Origin: JACMLX01 sp031374935
GTDB lineage: Bacteria > Gemmatimonadota > Gemmatimonadetes > Gemmatimonadales > Gemmatimonadaceae
NCBI GenBank assembly: GCA_031374935.1
Contig: JANMHB010000185.1
Coordinates: 44,618-108,617, forward strand
Length of the DNA stretch: 64,000 nucleotides
Direction of reading: 5' to 3'
Position 1 is the stretch's first letter. Every line of letters begins with the position of its first letter. Positions 44,480 through 53,331 of the stretch are shown here, in pieces. Below the pieces are notes generated by a model. That model ran no database searches and was not told the origin of the DNA. It saw only the letters and a program-made list of their open reading frames with translations. A program made the position numbers and the translations under genes.

Positions 44480-44494
44480 TGAGAATCATTCTCA
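44480..44494 (+). promoter_or_regulatory. Fur box upstream of feoA
   Basis: TGAGAATCATTCTCA is a perfect 7-1-7 inverted repeat and matches the Fur consensus TGATAATnATTATCA at 13 of 15 positions. It ends 13 bp before the feoA GTG, where Fur-Fe2+ would block promoter clearance or initiation. The feo genes are classic Fur targets, so repression in iron-replete cells is expected. Confidence 0.85.
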
Positions 44495-44507
44495 ACTAGA
44501 CTGAATT

Positions 44508-44792
44508 GTGAGCTCCATTCCGCTCCCCGTCGTCGATCAGCGTGCTGCCAGTGCCACACCGGTACCGGCGGCGTGCCGTCTGGGTGATTGCCGTACCGGA
44601 GCGTCCGCGACCGTCGTCTCGCTGGGTTGCGGGGAGAATGAAGCGTGTCGGTTACGCGAGCTCGGGCTCATGGAAGGTGCGAGCATCAATGTCGTCGATG
44701 CCCGCCAGTGCATGCTGTTGGACGTGCGCGGTTCGCGGCTGGCACTGAGCCCTGCGATCACCGCTGGCATCACCGTCCTTCCGACGCGCTGA
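44508..44792 (+). CDS. feoA: Ferrous iron transport protein A
   Basis: A 94-residue cytoplasmic FeoA with an SH3-like fold: RLRELGLMEGASINVVDAR and LDVRGSRLALSPAIT are the usual beta strands, extended by about 20 N-terminal residues. FeoA is thought to modulate FeoB GTPase or pore activity. GTG 44508 lies just downstream of the Fur box; an internal start would shorten the extension. feoB follows after 32 bp. Confidence 0.9.
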   Translation: MSSIPLPVVDQRAASATPVPAACRLGDCRTGASATVVSLGCGENEACRLRELGLMEGASINVVDARQCMLLDVRGSRLALSPAITAGITVLPTR

Positions 44793-44824
44793 GCGCCGCG
44801 CGGTTCACGCCGCACTGAAAACCG

Positions 44825-46993
44825 GTGTCCATCTCCTTCGCTCCCCACTCCGGCGCCAGTGTGCCCGTCGAGGCGAGTCAGCGTCGGATTCGCGTCGCAC
44901 TGGTCGGCAATCCGAACACCGGCAAGAGCACACTCTTCAACGCCCTCACCGGCATGCGCCAGCGCGTCGGCAATTTTGCTGGTGTGACGGTCGAGAGGGT
45001 CGAAGGGTCGATGCGCGGCCCGAACGGCGAACAGGTGACGATCGTCGATGTGCCGGGCTGCTACGCGCTCTCGCCGGCGAGCCCCGATGAAGAGATCGCG
45101 CTTGGTGTGATGCGCGGGACGGGTGGCGAGCCGCTCCCCGACGTGGTGGTCGTCGTGGCGGATGCACTGCACCTCGAGCGCAATCTGTATCTCGTGAGTC
45201 AGGTCCTGGAACTTGGGATCCCGACGATCATTGCGCTGAATCAGATCGATGCCGCTGCTGACGCAGGGGTGGAAATCGATGCGGTGGCGCTGATCCACGA
45301 ACTGGGTGCGCCGGTGATTCCAACGATCGCCACCCGCGGAGAAGGGCTCGATGTCCTGCGGAAGGCGATGGTGTCGGTGCTCGACCTGCCGCTGCCGGTG
45401 CGACCGTTCTCGCTCTCACCTGAGCTCAGCGATGCACTGGCACCGCTGACCGAAGTCCTGGCGGAGCGCGGCGCACGAGCACGCTTTGCGGCGCACGATG
45501 CGTTGCGGTTGCTGGCGGTGCCCCGGCTCGAGTCGTGGTACGGTGCGTCACGTGATGTGCTCGCGCCGATGGTGGACGAGGCGCGGATCGCCGTGGCCGC
45601 AGCGGGAGCCAATCCGCGCAGTCTGGAAGCCGAGCTTCGCTACGGGTGGAGCGGCGGCGTCGTCTCACGCACGGTGGTCAATCACAACGTCGGCGCCCGA
45701 ACCAGCAGCGACCGGATCGACGCGGTGGTGCTGCATCGGGTGTGGGGGCCAGTGCTGTTCGCGGCGGTGATGACACTCGTCTTTCAGGCGATCTTCACCT
45801 GGGCGCAGCCGCTCATGACGGGCGTCGAGTGGATGGTCTCGCAGATCGGCGATGCGGTGGGGTCGCTGCTGCCGGACGGCGACCTGCGCGGCCTGCTGGT
45901 GGATGGTGTGATCGGCGGTGTGGGCAGTGTGCTGGTCTTCCTGCCGCAGATTGCCCTGCTGTTCCTCTTCATCGGCGTGCTGGAAGACAGTGGCTACATG
46001 GCCCGCGCCGCATATCTGATGGATCGCCTGATGCGACGCGTGGGGCTGCACGGCAAGAGCTTCATCCCCATGATCAGTGGCTTTGCGTGCGCGGTGCCGG
46101 CCATCATGGCCACGCGCACCATCGAGGAACCAAAGGATCGATTGGCAACCATCATGGTCGTGCCGCTGATGAGCTGTTCGGCGCGGCTGCCGGTCTACAC
46201 GCTGCTGATTGGTGCATTCGTGCCACCGGTGGCCGTCCTCGGCGGATTGTTCAGCCTGCAGGGCGTGACCATGCTGCTGATGTACGCCCTCGGCACGGTG
46301 ACGGCGCTGGTCGTGGCCGCGTTCTTCAAGAGCACGCTGCTGCGCGGCCCGGTGCGCCCGATGATCCTCGAGATGCCGGCCTATCGACTGCCGAATCTCC
46401 GCACGCTGCTGCAGAACGTCTGGCATCGGGCGCAGATGTTTCTGCGTCGTGCCGGAACCGTGATTCTCAGCTGCAGCGTGATTCTCTGGGCGCTGGCCAC
46501 CTACCCCAAGACCGACGTGCCGCCCAATGTGTCAGCCGAGGCCGCGCACGAGATGGAACTCGAGCACTCGGCGCTCGGCCACATCGGCAAGGTGATCGAA
46601 CCGCTGGTGCGTCCGCTGGGCTTCGACTGGAAGATCGGCGTCTCGATTGCCGCCAGCTTTGCCGCCCGCGAAGTTTTCGTGAGCACCATGGGCACCATCT
46701 ACGGCGTGGGTGAAGCGGACGAGACCTCCGTTGCACTCAGGCAGCGACTACGGTCGGAAGTGAATCCGACGACGGGGCGACTCCAGTATTCGCCACTGAT
46801 CGCCCTCGGGCTGATGGTGTTCTACGTGTACGCCTTGATGTGCATCAGTACGGTGGCCGTCACCGTCCGCGAAGCGGGCGGCGGGCGGATCGGGTGGCGC
46901 TGGGCCGTGATCCAGTTCGGTTACATGCTGGCTCTTGCGTACGTTGCGGCGCTGGTGGTGTATCAGGGTGGACGTCTGCTCGGCTTCAACTAG
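44825..46993 (+). CDS. feoB: Ferrous iron transporter B
   Basis: A 722-residue FeoB. An N-terminal G domain has G1 VGNPNTGKST, G3 DVPGCY and G4 NQID, followed by the helical GDI-like region. The membrane part has Gate motifs (VLVFLPQIALLFLFIGVLEDSGYMARAAYLMDR, and a second around MVVPLMSCSARLPVY with a conserved Cys). It imports Fe2+ across the inner membrane. G4 reads NQID rather than NKxD, a variation seen in some FeoB. GTG 44825. It is followed by the small Cys-rich protein in an operon under the Fur box. Confidence 0.95.
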   Translation: MSISFAPHSGASVPVEASQRRIRVALVGNPNTGKSTLFNALTGMRQRVGNFAGVTVERVEGSMRGPNGEQVTIVDVPGCYALSPASPDEEIALGVMRGTGGEPLPDVVVVVADALHLERNLYLVSQVLELGIPTIIALNQIDAAADAGVEIDAVALIHELGAPVIPTIATRGEGLDVLRKAMVSVLDLPLPVRPFSLSPELSDALAPLTEVLAERGARARFAAHDALRLLAVPRLESWYGASRDVLAPMVDEARIAVAAAGANPRSLEAELRYGWSGGVVSRTVVNHNVGARTSSDRIDAVVLHRVWGPVLFAAVMTLVFQAIFTWAQPLMTGVEWMVSQIGDAVGSLLPDGDLRGLLVDGVIGGVGSVLVFLPQIALLFLFIGVLEDSGYMARAAYLMDRLMRRVGLHGKSFIPMISGFACAVPAIMATRTIEEPKDRLATIMVVPLMSCSARLPVYTLLIGAFVPPVAVLGGLFSLQGVTMLLMYALGTVTALVVAAFFKSTLLRGPVRPMILEMPAYRLPNLRTLLQNVWHRAQMFLRRAGTVILSCSVILWALATYPKTDVPPNVSAEAAHEMELEHSALGHIGKVIEPLVRPLGFDWKIGVSIAASFAAREVFVSTMGTIYGVGEADETSVALRQRLRSEVNPTTGRLQYSPLIALGLMVFYVYALMCISTVAVTVREAGGGRIGWRWAVIQFGYMLALAYVAALVVYQGGRLLGFN

Positions 46994-47003
46994 GAGACCG
47001 CCA

Positions 47004-47198
47004 ATGGCAGAACAGCTGATCATCGCCGCGATCGTGCTGGCTGCGGCCGCGTTCATTGCACGAAAGGTGTGGCACACCATCACGTCGGCGCGGGCCGCAC
47101 GCGGTGGTGGGTGCGACTCGGGGTGCGGGTGCGCACCCGTCGCCGCACCCGCCACTCGGCCACAACAAGATTCGACGCGAACGACAGCCACGCGATGA
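47004..47198 (+). CDS. FeoB-associated Cys-rich membrane protein
   Basis: A 64-residue protein with one N-terminal membrane helix (LIIAAIVLAAAAFIARKVW), then a basic linker and a Gly/Cys segment GGGCDSGCGCAP. It matches the layout of FeoB-associated Cys-rich proteins that often close feo operons; the cysteines may handle Fe2+ at the pore, which is unproven. ATG 47004 is preceded by AGGAG and lies 10 bp after the feoB stop. The 3' end is 20 bp from the convergent plug-protein gene. Confidence 0.85.
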   Translation: MAEQLIIAAIVLAAAAFIARKVWHTITSARAARGGGCDSGCGCAPVAAPATRPQQDSTRTTATR

Positions 47199-47218
47199 CG
47201 GGATAGCTATCGGTGCCC

Positions 47219-47977
47219 TCAGCGGCCTCGCGTCCAGATCAGCAGCGAGCAATCCTCACCCTGGCCGGTGTACTGCGCCGGCGTGTTCGATGTGTACAGC
47301 TCGAGTCCGGCGATGTCCTGCGGCGCGACAGTGCTGAGGGCGAACCGAAATCCGCTGTTTGGTGACGTAGCATGTTGCCCGTCGATCCACACCCCCAGGG
47401 CCCGGCACCGCGAAATGTTGATGTCGGAGCTGGTGCCGCCAGCCGTCCGGATGCCATTCATGCCGTTGAACCAATCGGCAAAACTGAACGGCACGCCGCC
47501 CGGAAAGTATGAGATGTCCCGAAACTGGCCGCCGCCGCGCCTCTTCCGCTGCTCGAAGCCTGGGCGCCACGGCTCTCCTGGGTACGAATCCTTGACCTCG
47601 ATCTCTGCCAGCCGCTGACCGGCATCTCCCAGGGCAACGCGCACGTTGAACGCCGGCGCGGTTCCGATCTTGAAGCGCGCATTCCTCGGCTCGAATCCGA
47701 TCTTCCGCACGGTGATGTTGACCGCGGTATCGGCCGCCACGCTGATGGACGCAATGCCGGCGGAGTCGGTGCGCACGGAGTCGCCGGTCAGAAAAAAGCT
47801 GACCATCGCATCCGCAATCGGCCGTCCGGACTTGTCGCGCACGTCGATGCGGAAGATCCGAAGCTTGCCGGGGGCGGGAGCCGGCGCGGCTTCCTGCGCG
47901 GCGGACGAGCGGCTGGAAAGGCCGAACAGGACGACTGACACCAGCAAGGGCACCACGCGGCGTGTCGAGCAGAGCAT
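47219..47977 (-). CDS. Secreted carboxypeptidase-regulatory/TonB-plug-like protein
   Basis: A 252-residue protein with a signal peptide (cleavage near SSAAQ), a CarboxypepD_reg-like beta-sandwich domain (RIDVRDKSGRPIADAMVSFF, RKIGFEPRNARF) and a C-terminal region like a TonB-receptor plug (NISRCRALGVWIDGQ, DIAGLELYTSNTPAQY, DCSLLIWTRGR). It stops where the beta-barrel of a receptor would start. It is a tandem paralogue of the next gene upstream (48011). Probably periplasmic or outer-membrane associated; the role is unknown. The gene is the last of the long tgt-to-tsaD run. Confidence 0.8.
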   Translation of the reverse strand: MLCSTRRVVPLLVSVVLFGLSSRSSAAQEAAPAPAPGKLRIFRIDVRDKSGRPIADAMVSFFLTGDSVRTDSAGIASISVAADTAVNITVRKIGFEPRNARFKIGTAPAFNVRVALGDAGQRLAEIEVKDSYPGEPWRPGFEQRKRRGGGQFRDISYFPGGVPFSFADWFNGMNGIRTAGGTSSDINISRCRALGVWIDGQHATSPNSGFRFALSTVAPQDIAGLELYTSNTPAQYTGQGEDCSLLIWTRGR

Positions 47978-48010
47978 TGGAGATCCGATAAGGGAATCGG
48001 CGGACGCGGC

Positions 48011-48784
48011 CTATCGATTTCGCGTCCAGACCAGCAGGGAACAATCCTCGAGCGCGGGGTCGCTGTACTGTGACTGCTGCTGCGCCATGCGATACAACTC
48101 GATCGCGGCGATGTCGGTGGCGGTCAGTTGCATCAGTGCCAGACTGGGTGACAGGCCTGGCGCCGTCACATGCATGCCATCGATCCAGACGCCGAGCCTC
48201 GGGCACCGATTCACGCGCAGCCCGCGGGAGGTCATCGTTGCGCCGGGGAGTCCGACGAACCACTCGTCGAGAATCATCGGCGGCGGACGCCCGGCGAAGT
48301 AGCTGCGGTCGCGGAACGAGCCGCTGGCTCGACGGCGTCGATCTTCATACGCGCGCCGCCAGGGTTCACCGGGATACTCCGCAGTGACCGAGACCTCCGG
48401 CAGTCGGGTGCCGAGCTGCCCAAGGGTGACTCGCACCACGAATGATGGGGCAATCCCAATCGGGAAACGTGCGGCGCGCGGTTCGAATCCGATCTTGCGA
48501 ATGGAGATCGTCATCGTGCTGTCCGCTTCGGTGGTCGCGTTGGCGATGCCAGCAGAATCGGTCGACGCCGTATCGGAGCGTGGCAGGAATTCGATCCGGG
48601 CACCGGCCAGCGGACGGCCTTCCCGGTCGCGGACTTCCACCCGAACCTGACGAGGGGCCAACTGTGCCGCGACAGTCGTCGTCGCGCAGGCAGCGACGGC
48701 AGCCGCCCAGATCACCCGTCTCGCCAGCGCGCGGCACCGACGGGTTGGAGATGCGGCGGGCGGCAGGGTCGACATGAGGGGCAT
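48011..48784 (-). CDS. Secreted carboxypeptidase-regulatory/TonB-plug-like protein (paralogue)
   Basis: A 257-residue protein with the same layout as 47219-47977: signal peptide ending near TTVAAQ, regulatory beta domain (VRVEVRDREGRPLAGARIEF, RKIGFEPRAARF), the shared YPGEPWR motif, and a plug-like end (VNRCPRLGVWIDGMHV, DIAAIELYRM, DCSLLVWTRNR). Again no barrel follows. ATG 48784 or 48775 can start it; the open frame reaches further into tsaD. Tandem duplication is evident from shared motifs in the same order; the copies have clearly diverged. Confidence 0.8.
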   Translation of the reverse strand: MPLMSTLPPAASPTRRCRALARRVIWAAAVAACATTTVAAQLAPRQVRVEVRDREGRPLAGARIEFLPRSDTASTDSAGIANATTEADSTMTISIRKIGFEPRAARFPIGIAPSFVVRVTLGQLGTRLPEVSVTAEYPGEPWRRAYEDRRRRASGSFRDRSYFAGRPPPMILDEWFVGLPGATMTSRGLRVNRCPRLGVWIDGMHVTAPGLSPSLALMQLTATDIAAIELYRMAQQQSQYSDPALEDCSLLVWTRNR

Positions 48785-48834
48785 GGCAACAAGATGCGGG
48801 ACGAAGCTGCTGCAGGCTACATGGCAGACCAGTT

Positions 48835-49872
48835 TCAGGGGACGATCATTCCCGGGATCATCGCACTCGATGTCGTCGCCAGATCGAGGGTCGCCCATCG
48901 ATCGTGCTCCGCATGAAAGAGGCCAGCCCGGGCGATCATGGCGGCGTTGTCGGTGGCGATGCGAGGTGACGGCGCGAACACCGCCACGCCAGGCCCCACT
49001 CTCGCTTCGATGCCTTCCACCAGCGCCCGGTTGCACGCCACGCCACCGCCAAGAACGACACGGGTTCCGCCGCGTGCGCGTACGGCGCGGGCGACCTTCT
49101 CAGCCAGCGTTTCGATCAGCGCGTCCTGGAATCCGCGGGCGATGTGGCTGCGATCCGCTTCCAGATCAGGCGACGACTTTACCGCCAGCATCACAGCAGT
49201 CTTGAGCCCGCTGAAGGACACATCATAGTAATCGGCGTCACCCAGATGCTGATCTCGCCGAAGCATCGGCCGAGTGAATCGGAAGCGCGCAGGGTCGCCC
49301 TCGCGGGCCAGGACTTCGAGGTGCCGGCCACCGGGGTACGGCAATCCGAGCAGCTTGGCGGCCTTGTCGAAGGCTTCGCCGGCGGCGTCGTCACGGGTGC
49401 TGCCGAGCAGCGCGTAACGTCCCCACGCCGGTACATCGAGCAGCATGGTGTGCCCCCCGCTGACCAAGAGGGCGATGAAGGGCGGCACGGCCAGCGGGTG
49501 TTCGAGGCTGGTGGCGAACAGGTGCCCTTCCAGGTGGTGCACGCCAACCAGCGGCACGCCCGTCGCCAGCGACAGGCCCTTGGCCGTCGCGACGCCGACC
49601 AGCAGGGCGCCCACCAGGCCCGGTGCATGGGTGACCGCGATGGCGTCGAGCGCCGCGAGTGTCGTGCCTGCGTCGGCGAGCGCCTGATCGATGACAGGGA
49701 TGATCGACGTGAGGTGCTGGCGGCTCGCGATTTCCGGAACCACACCGCCGAAGATCCGGTGCACGTCCTGCGACAGAATCACCAGCGACTCGAGCATGAC
49801 GTCATCACCCGCACCGCTGAGGACCGCCGCCGATGTCTCGTCGCAGCTTGTTTCGATGCCGAGGACACGCAC
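48835..49872 (-). CDS. tsaD: tRNA N6-threonylcarbamoyladenosine transferase
   Basis: A 345-residue TsaD/Kae1: LGIETSCDETSAAV, metal ligands in HHLEGH, the phosphate loop LLVSGGHT, and VLGGGVACN. It transfers the threonylcarbamoyl group to A37 of ANN-decoding tRNAs, working with TsaB and TsaE (not in this window). GTG 49872 lies 4 bp from the tlpA-like stop. Full length. Confidence 0.95.
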   Translation of the reverse strand: MRVLGIETSCDETSAAVLSGAGDDVMLESLVILSQDVHRIFGGVVPEIASRQHLTSIIPVIDQALADAGTTLAALDAIAVTHAPGLVGALLVGVATAKGLSLATGVPLVGVHHLEGHLFATSLEHPLAVPPFIALLVSGGHTMLLDVPAWGRYALLGSTRDDAAGEAFDKAAKLLGLPYPGGRHLEVLAREGDPARFRFTRPMLRRDQHLGDADYYDVSFSGLKTAVMLAVKSSPDLEADRSHIARGFQDALIETLAEKVARAVRARGGTRVVLGGGVACNRALVEGIEARVGPGVAVFAPSPRIATDNAAMIARAGLFHAEHDRWATLDLATTSSAMIPGMIVP

Positions 49873-49876
49873 TCGG

Positions 49877-50428
49877 CTAGGCGCCTGCGTCCTTCAGCAG
49901 CTGCGTGATCAGGGCGCGATTCGGCTCCGAGTTCCAGTCGGCGGCTGCGATCACCTTTTTCCGGATGGTACCGTCAGCGGCAATGATGAACGTCTCTGGC
50001 ACACCGGTCGTCTGGTAGGCCGCCTGGATTGCCTGGGTCGAGTCGTGCAGCACTTCGAACGTGAGTTTGAAGTCCCTGAGGAACTTGCGGATCTCGTCGG
50101 CCTTGCCCGGGTCATCGATGCTGACGGCCACGACGCGCAATCCCTTCGGGCCCATCTCCTTGTGGAGCGCCTCGATGCTTGGCATTTCCGTGCGGCACGG
50201 GCCGCACCAGGTGGCCCAGACGTTGAGCAGGACGACTTTCCCCTTGTAGTCGGCAAGCGACTTTGCCTTGACGGGGCCCTCGATGGTGGCGCCACTGAAC
50301 ATCGGGGCCTGTGAGCCGACATCGACGCCGACCAGTTCGTCCTTGAGCTGGTAGGAGCCGAACCAGAGTGCTCCGCCGAGGACGGCGACGATCGCGCCAA
50401 CGACGGTCCACTGCTGTCCGGCCGTCAT
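49877..50428 (-). CDS. TlpA/ResA-like thiol-disulfide oxidoreductase
   Basis: A 183-residue protein with an N-terminal membrane anchor (WTVVGAIVAVLGGALWFGSY) and a periplasmic AhpC/TSA-type thioredoxin fold. The active site is ATWCGPCRTEMPS, and the cis-Pro region is TGVPETFII. Such proteins reduce disulfides, for example in apocytochrome c maturation. ATG 50428 overlaps the rpe stop (ATGA). Confidence 0.9.
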   Translation of the reverse strand: MTAGQQWTVVGAIVAVLGGALWFGSYQLKDELVGVDVGSQAPMFSGATIEGPVKAKSLADYKGKVVLLNVWATWCGPCRTEMPSIEALHKEMGPKGLRVVAVSIDDPGKADEIRKFLRDFKLTFEVLHDSTQAIQAAYQTTGVPETFIIAADGTIRKKVIAAADWNSEPNRALITQLLKDAGA

Positions 50429-51093
50429 GCGGCTTCCAGCAGGCAGAGGTTGCGCAGCGCGCCGACTTCGGCTTTCGGATCGGAGGCGCTGAAAATCGCG
50501 TTGCCGGCGACGAACGTGGTGGCGCCGGCCAGGTAGCAGCTGCGAATCGTGTCGCGGGCCACGCCGCCATCCACCTCGAGGTGGGCGGTGCTGCCGACGC
50601 TGTCGAGCAGCTGGCGGGCGCGGCGGATCTTGTCGAGCGACTGCGGGATGAACTTCTGGCCACCGAATCCCGGATTCACCGACATGATCAGCAGCAGGTC
50701 GAGATCGCGCGCCACTTCGCGCACGGTGTCGAGCGACGTGCTGGGGTTCATGGTGGCACCGGCGATGCAGCCGAGCTCCTTGATCCGCATCAGCTGTCGG
50801 TGGAGGTGGGGCGCGGTTTCGACGTGGATGGTAAGGCCGTTGGCACCCGCCTTCGCAAAACTGTCGAAGTACTTTTCCGGCTCCACCGTCATCAGATGCA
50901 CGTCGAGCGGCAGTGTGGTCAGCTTGCGGACGGTCTCGATGACCTTGACGCCGAAGCTGAGGTTCGGCACGAAAACGCCGTCCATGACATCGACGTGCAA
51001 CCAGTCGGCGCCGGCCGCCTCGATCATGGCCAGTTCATCGGCCATGCGGGCGAAATCGACGGAGAGCAGCGAGGGGGCGATACGAACAGTCAT
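50425..51093 (-). CDS. rpe: Ribulose-phosphate 3-epimerase
   Basis: A 222-residue TIM-barrel epimerase of the pentose phosphate pathway, interconverting ribulose-5-P and xylulose-5-P. Motifs: IAPSLLSVDF, LHVDVMDGVFVPN (metal ligands His and Asp), LDVHLM, and MSVNPGFGGQKF, with LEVDGGV near the C-terminus. ATG 51093 matches the family start; a slightly longer frame exists. Overlaps tlpA-like by 4 bp. Confidence 0.95.
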   Translation of the reverse strand: MTVRIAPSLLSVDFARMADELAMIEAAGADWLHVDVMDGVFVPNLSFGVKVIETVRKLTTLPLDVHLMTVEPEKYFDSFAKAGANGLTIHVETAPHLHRQLMRIKELGCIAGATMNPSTSLDTVREVARDLDLLLIMSVNPGFGGQKFIPQSLDKIRRARQLLDSVGSTAHLEVDGGVARDTIRSCYLAGATTFVAGNAIFSASDPKAEVGALRNLCLLEAA

Positions 51094-51145
51094 GGCCAAA
51101 GATACACGCACCCGGCGGCTCGGGCCCCGTGCGAAGTCGCACGCC

Positions 51146-51934
51146 CTACGGCGTCGTGCTGTCCCGCGGGGCGGTGGGTCGGGACACAGTGAGTGTCACC
51201 ACGCCGCCGGGTGCAACCGGCGAATCGGGCGACGGACGCTGGGCGCTGATGAAGCCGTCCGGCTGGACCGCCGTGGAATCGGTCCGGGTGGGCGCTGCAG
51301 TAAGCCCGAGCTGGCCGATCAGCGCCAGCGCGTCCTCCAGTGACATGCCGATCAGCGAGGGTACGCCGATCGCATCAGGGCCGGCGCTGATGGTCAGGCG
51401 TACCATGGCGGGTTGCGGAATGGTGACGCCGCTGCGTGGCGCCGTGGCGATGACTTCGCCTCGCGCCCGCTTATCGAGTCGTTCCGTGATCTCGGTTGCC
51501 ACGTCGAAGCCAGCCTCCTCCAGCGCCTTCACCGCCGCGTCGCGCGCCATGCCGAGCACGTTCGGCACCGTGCCGCGCTTGACGCCGAGCGACACGTCGA
51601 GGACGACGTCATTGCCCTTCTGCGCCTTGATGCCTGGCGCGGGTGTCTGGCCGAGCACCGAGCCTTTCGGTGCGGTGGGGTGATGCAGTTCGTCACCGGT
51701 CTTGACGGAGAAGCCGGCCGCGGTGAGTCGCGCGGCGGCATCGGTGTAAAGCAGGCCAACGACGTTCGGCACGGCTGATTCACCGCGGATCAGCGTCTGA
51801 GGCAGCAGCCAGAGCGCGGCCAGAACAAACCCGCCGAGAAATCCGCCGACCGCGGTGCTGAGAACCGGACGTCGCGCCGCCACGTCGCGCAGCCTGCGCC
51901 ATTGCCCGTCGCCAGACTTCACGGTGGGGCTCAT
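51146..51934 (-). CDS. PASTA-domain membrane protein without kinase
   Basis: A 262-residue protein: a short basic cytoplasmic N-terminus, one membrane helix (VLSTAVGGFLGGFVLAALWLL), and three extracytoplasmic PASTA domains (starting at VPNVVGLLYTDA, VPNVLGMARDAA and VPSLIGMSLEDA) with Pro/Ser-rich ends. PASTA domains bind peptidoglycan fragments in PknB-type kinases and PBPs. Here the enzymatic partner is missing, so it may be a sensor adaptor or wall-binding protein. ATG 51934 overlaps the rsmB stop (ATGA). Confidence 0.9.
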   Translation of the reverse strand: MSPTVKSGDGQWRRLRDVAARRPVLSTAVGGFLGGFVLAALWLLPQTLIRGESAVPNVVGLLYTDAAARLTAAGFSVKTGDELHHPTAPKGSVLGQTPAPGIKAQKGNDVVLDVSLGVKRGTVPNVLGMARDAAVKALEEAGFDVATEITERLDKRARGEVIATAPRSGVTIPQPAMVRLTISAGPDAIGVPSLIGMSLEDALALIGQLGLTAAPTRTDSTAVQPDGFISAQRPSPDSPVAPGGVVTLTVSRPTAPRDSTTP

Positions 51935-53331
51935 CGGATCCGGCGAAGCCGCGCCGCGAACGCGCCGTCCACGCCGTGGGCGTGCGGCAGGACGCGCAGG
52001 AATCCCTTGTCGATGACGGCATCGGGTACGACGCCGGTTGCCGGTGGTTCGAGCACGAATGCCTCATCGTCGGCAAGGAACTCGTTCACGACGGCGTCGT
52101 TCTCTTCGCGCTCGAGCGAACAGGTGCTGTAGATGAGCAGGCCGCCCGGCTTCACACAGCTGCTGGCGGCGGCCAGAATGTCGCGCTGCAGCACCGGCAG
52201 CAGGGCGAGGTCACTTACGCGCAACCGCCAGCGCGCATCCGGGTGCCGGCGGAAGGTGCCGGTGCCGGTGCACGGCACATCAACGAGGATTGCGTCGACG
52301 GGTTCGAGGGTCGGGGCAGTGGCGTCCATCTCGCGCACGTCGACATCGGTGGCGCGCATGCGATCGAGGTTGGCATGCAATCGCTGGAGCCGATTCGCGG
52401 ATCGGTCGGTTGCGATCACGCGCACCCCTGCCTGCAGCAGTGCGAGCGTCTTGCCGCCGGGTGCGGCGCAGAGATCGGCGGCCTGGTCTCCGCGAGGAAT
52501 GTCGGCGTACCGGACGACCAATGCGCTACCGGCATCCTGCACCCAGAGCTGCCCGTGCTGGAACGCGCCGAGCTGTGTCAGCGCGGCGCCGGGCGGCAGC
52601 TGCAACCCATCGTCGAAGAGCAAGGTCGGGATGGTCTCGACGCCGCGTTCCTGCAGGATTGCCTGCAGGGCCGCGCGGGTGATGCCGAATGGCCGCACGA
52701 TGATGGGTGCTTCGCTGTTGTTGTAGCCGGTCAGCTGTACCGTGGCCTCCTTGCCGAAGGCGGCCACCCATCGCTCCAGCAGCCAGCGAGGATGGCTGGT
52801 GCGCACCGCCAGCCGCTCCGTCAGATCGTGGTTGCGATCGAGTGCCGCCGCCGCGCCGTCGGGTGTGGCCACGGCTGGCAACTCACGTTCGCGATCGATA
52901 CGTCGCATCACCGCGTTCACCAGCTTGCTGGCGCCGATACCATGCCGGCGCTTGGCGAGTTCGACCGTCTGGGCGATGGCTGCGTACGCCGGCACGCTGC
53001 CCATCGAGAGCAGCTGATATGTGCCGAGGCGCAAGAGGTCGCCGAGGTCGGCGTCGAGCCGTGCCAGACCGCCGGTGATGCGCGGAGCCAGAATGGCGTC
53101 GATCCATCCCCGCGATCGCAGCAGTCCATACACCAGTTCCTGCACCCAGCGCCGATCGCGGGGATCGAGGGCGGTCGTGACGCGCTCGAACGCCGCATCG
53201 AGCAGCGTGCCGCCTCGCAGCGCTGCGAGAATTTCGGCGGCGGCGATGCGCGATTCAGTGATCAGCGTATTGCGGCTTGCCGGTGGCGCGGCCAGCGTCA
53301 CGGGCCGCTCACCGGCGGAGTCCCTCGTCAT
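51931..53331 (-). CDS. rsmB: 16S rRNA (cytosine-C5) methyltransferase RsmB
   Basis: A 466-residue protein: N-terminal NusB-like RNA-binding domain (about 25-150) and C-terminal SAM-dependent methyltransferase with ADLCAAPGGKT (SAM motif), DVPCTGTGTFRRHPD (motif IV Cys) and YSTCSLEREEN (motif VI catalytic Cys). It methylates C967 (E. coli number) of 16S rRNA. ATG 53331 overlaps the ThiE-like gene by 23 bp. It is in an operon with fmt, def and tgt. Confidence 0.93.
   Translation of the reverse strand: MTRDSAGERPVTLAAPPASRNTLITESRIAAAEILAALRGGTLLDAAFERVTTALDPRDRRWVQELVYGLLRSRGWIDAILAPRITGGLARLDADLGDLLRLGTYQLLSMGSVPAYAAIAQTVELAKRRHGIGASKLVNAVMRRIDRERELPAVATPDGAAAALDRNHDLTERLAVRTSHPRWLLERWVAAFGKEATVQLTGYNNSEAPIIVRPFGITRAALQAILQERGVETIPTLLFDDGLQLPPGAALTQLGAFQHGQLWVQDAGSALVVRYADIPRGDQAADLCAAPGGKTLALLQAGVRVIATDRSANRLQRLHANLDRMRATDVDVREMDATAPTLEPVDAILVDVPCTGTGTFRRHPDARWRLRVSDLALLPVLQRDILAAASSCVKPGGLLIYSTCSLEREENDAVVNEFLADDEAFVLEPPATGVVPDAVIDKGFLRVLPHAHGVDGAFAARLRRIR

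Noticed and set aside
47680..48500. GGTTCGAATCC-like T-loop sequences suggesting tRNA
   Set aside because: They encode the KIGFEPR motif of the two plug-domain paralogues; no acceptor stem or cloverleaf surrounds them.
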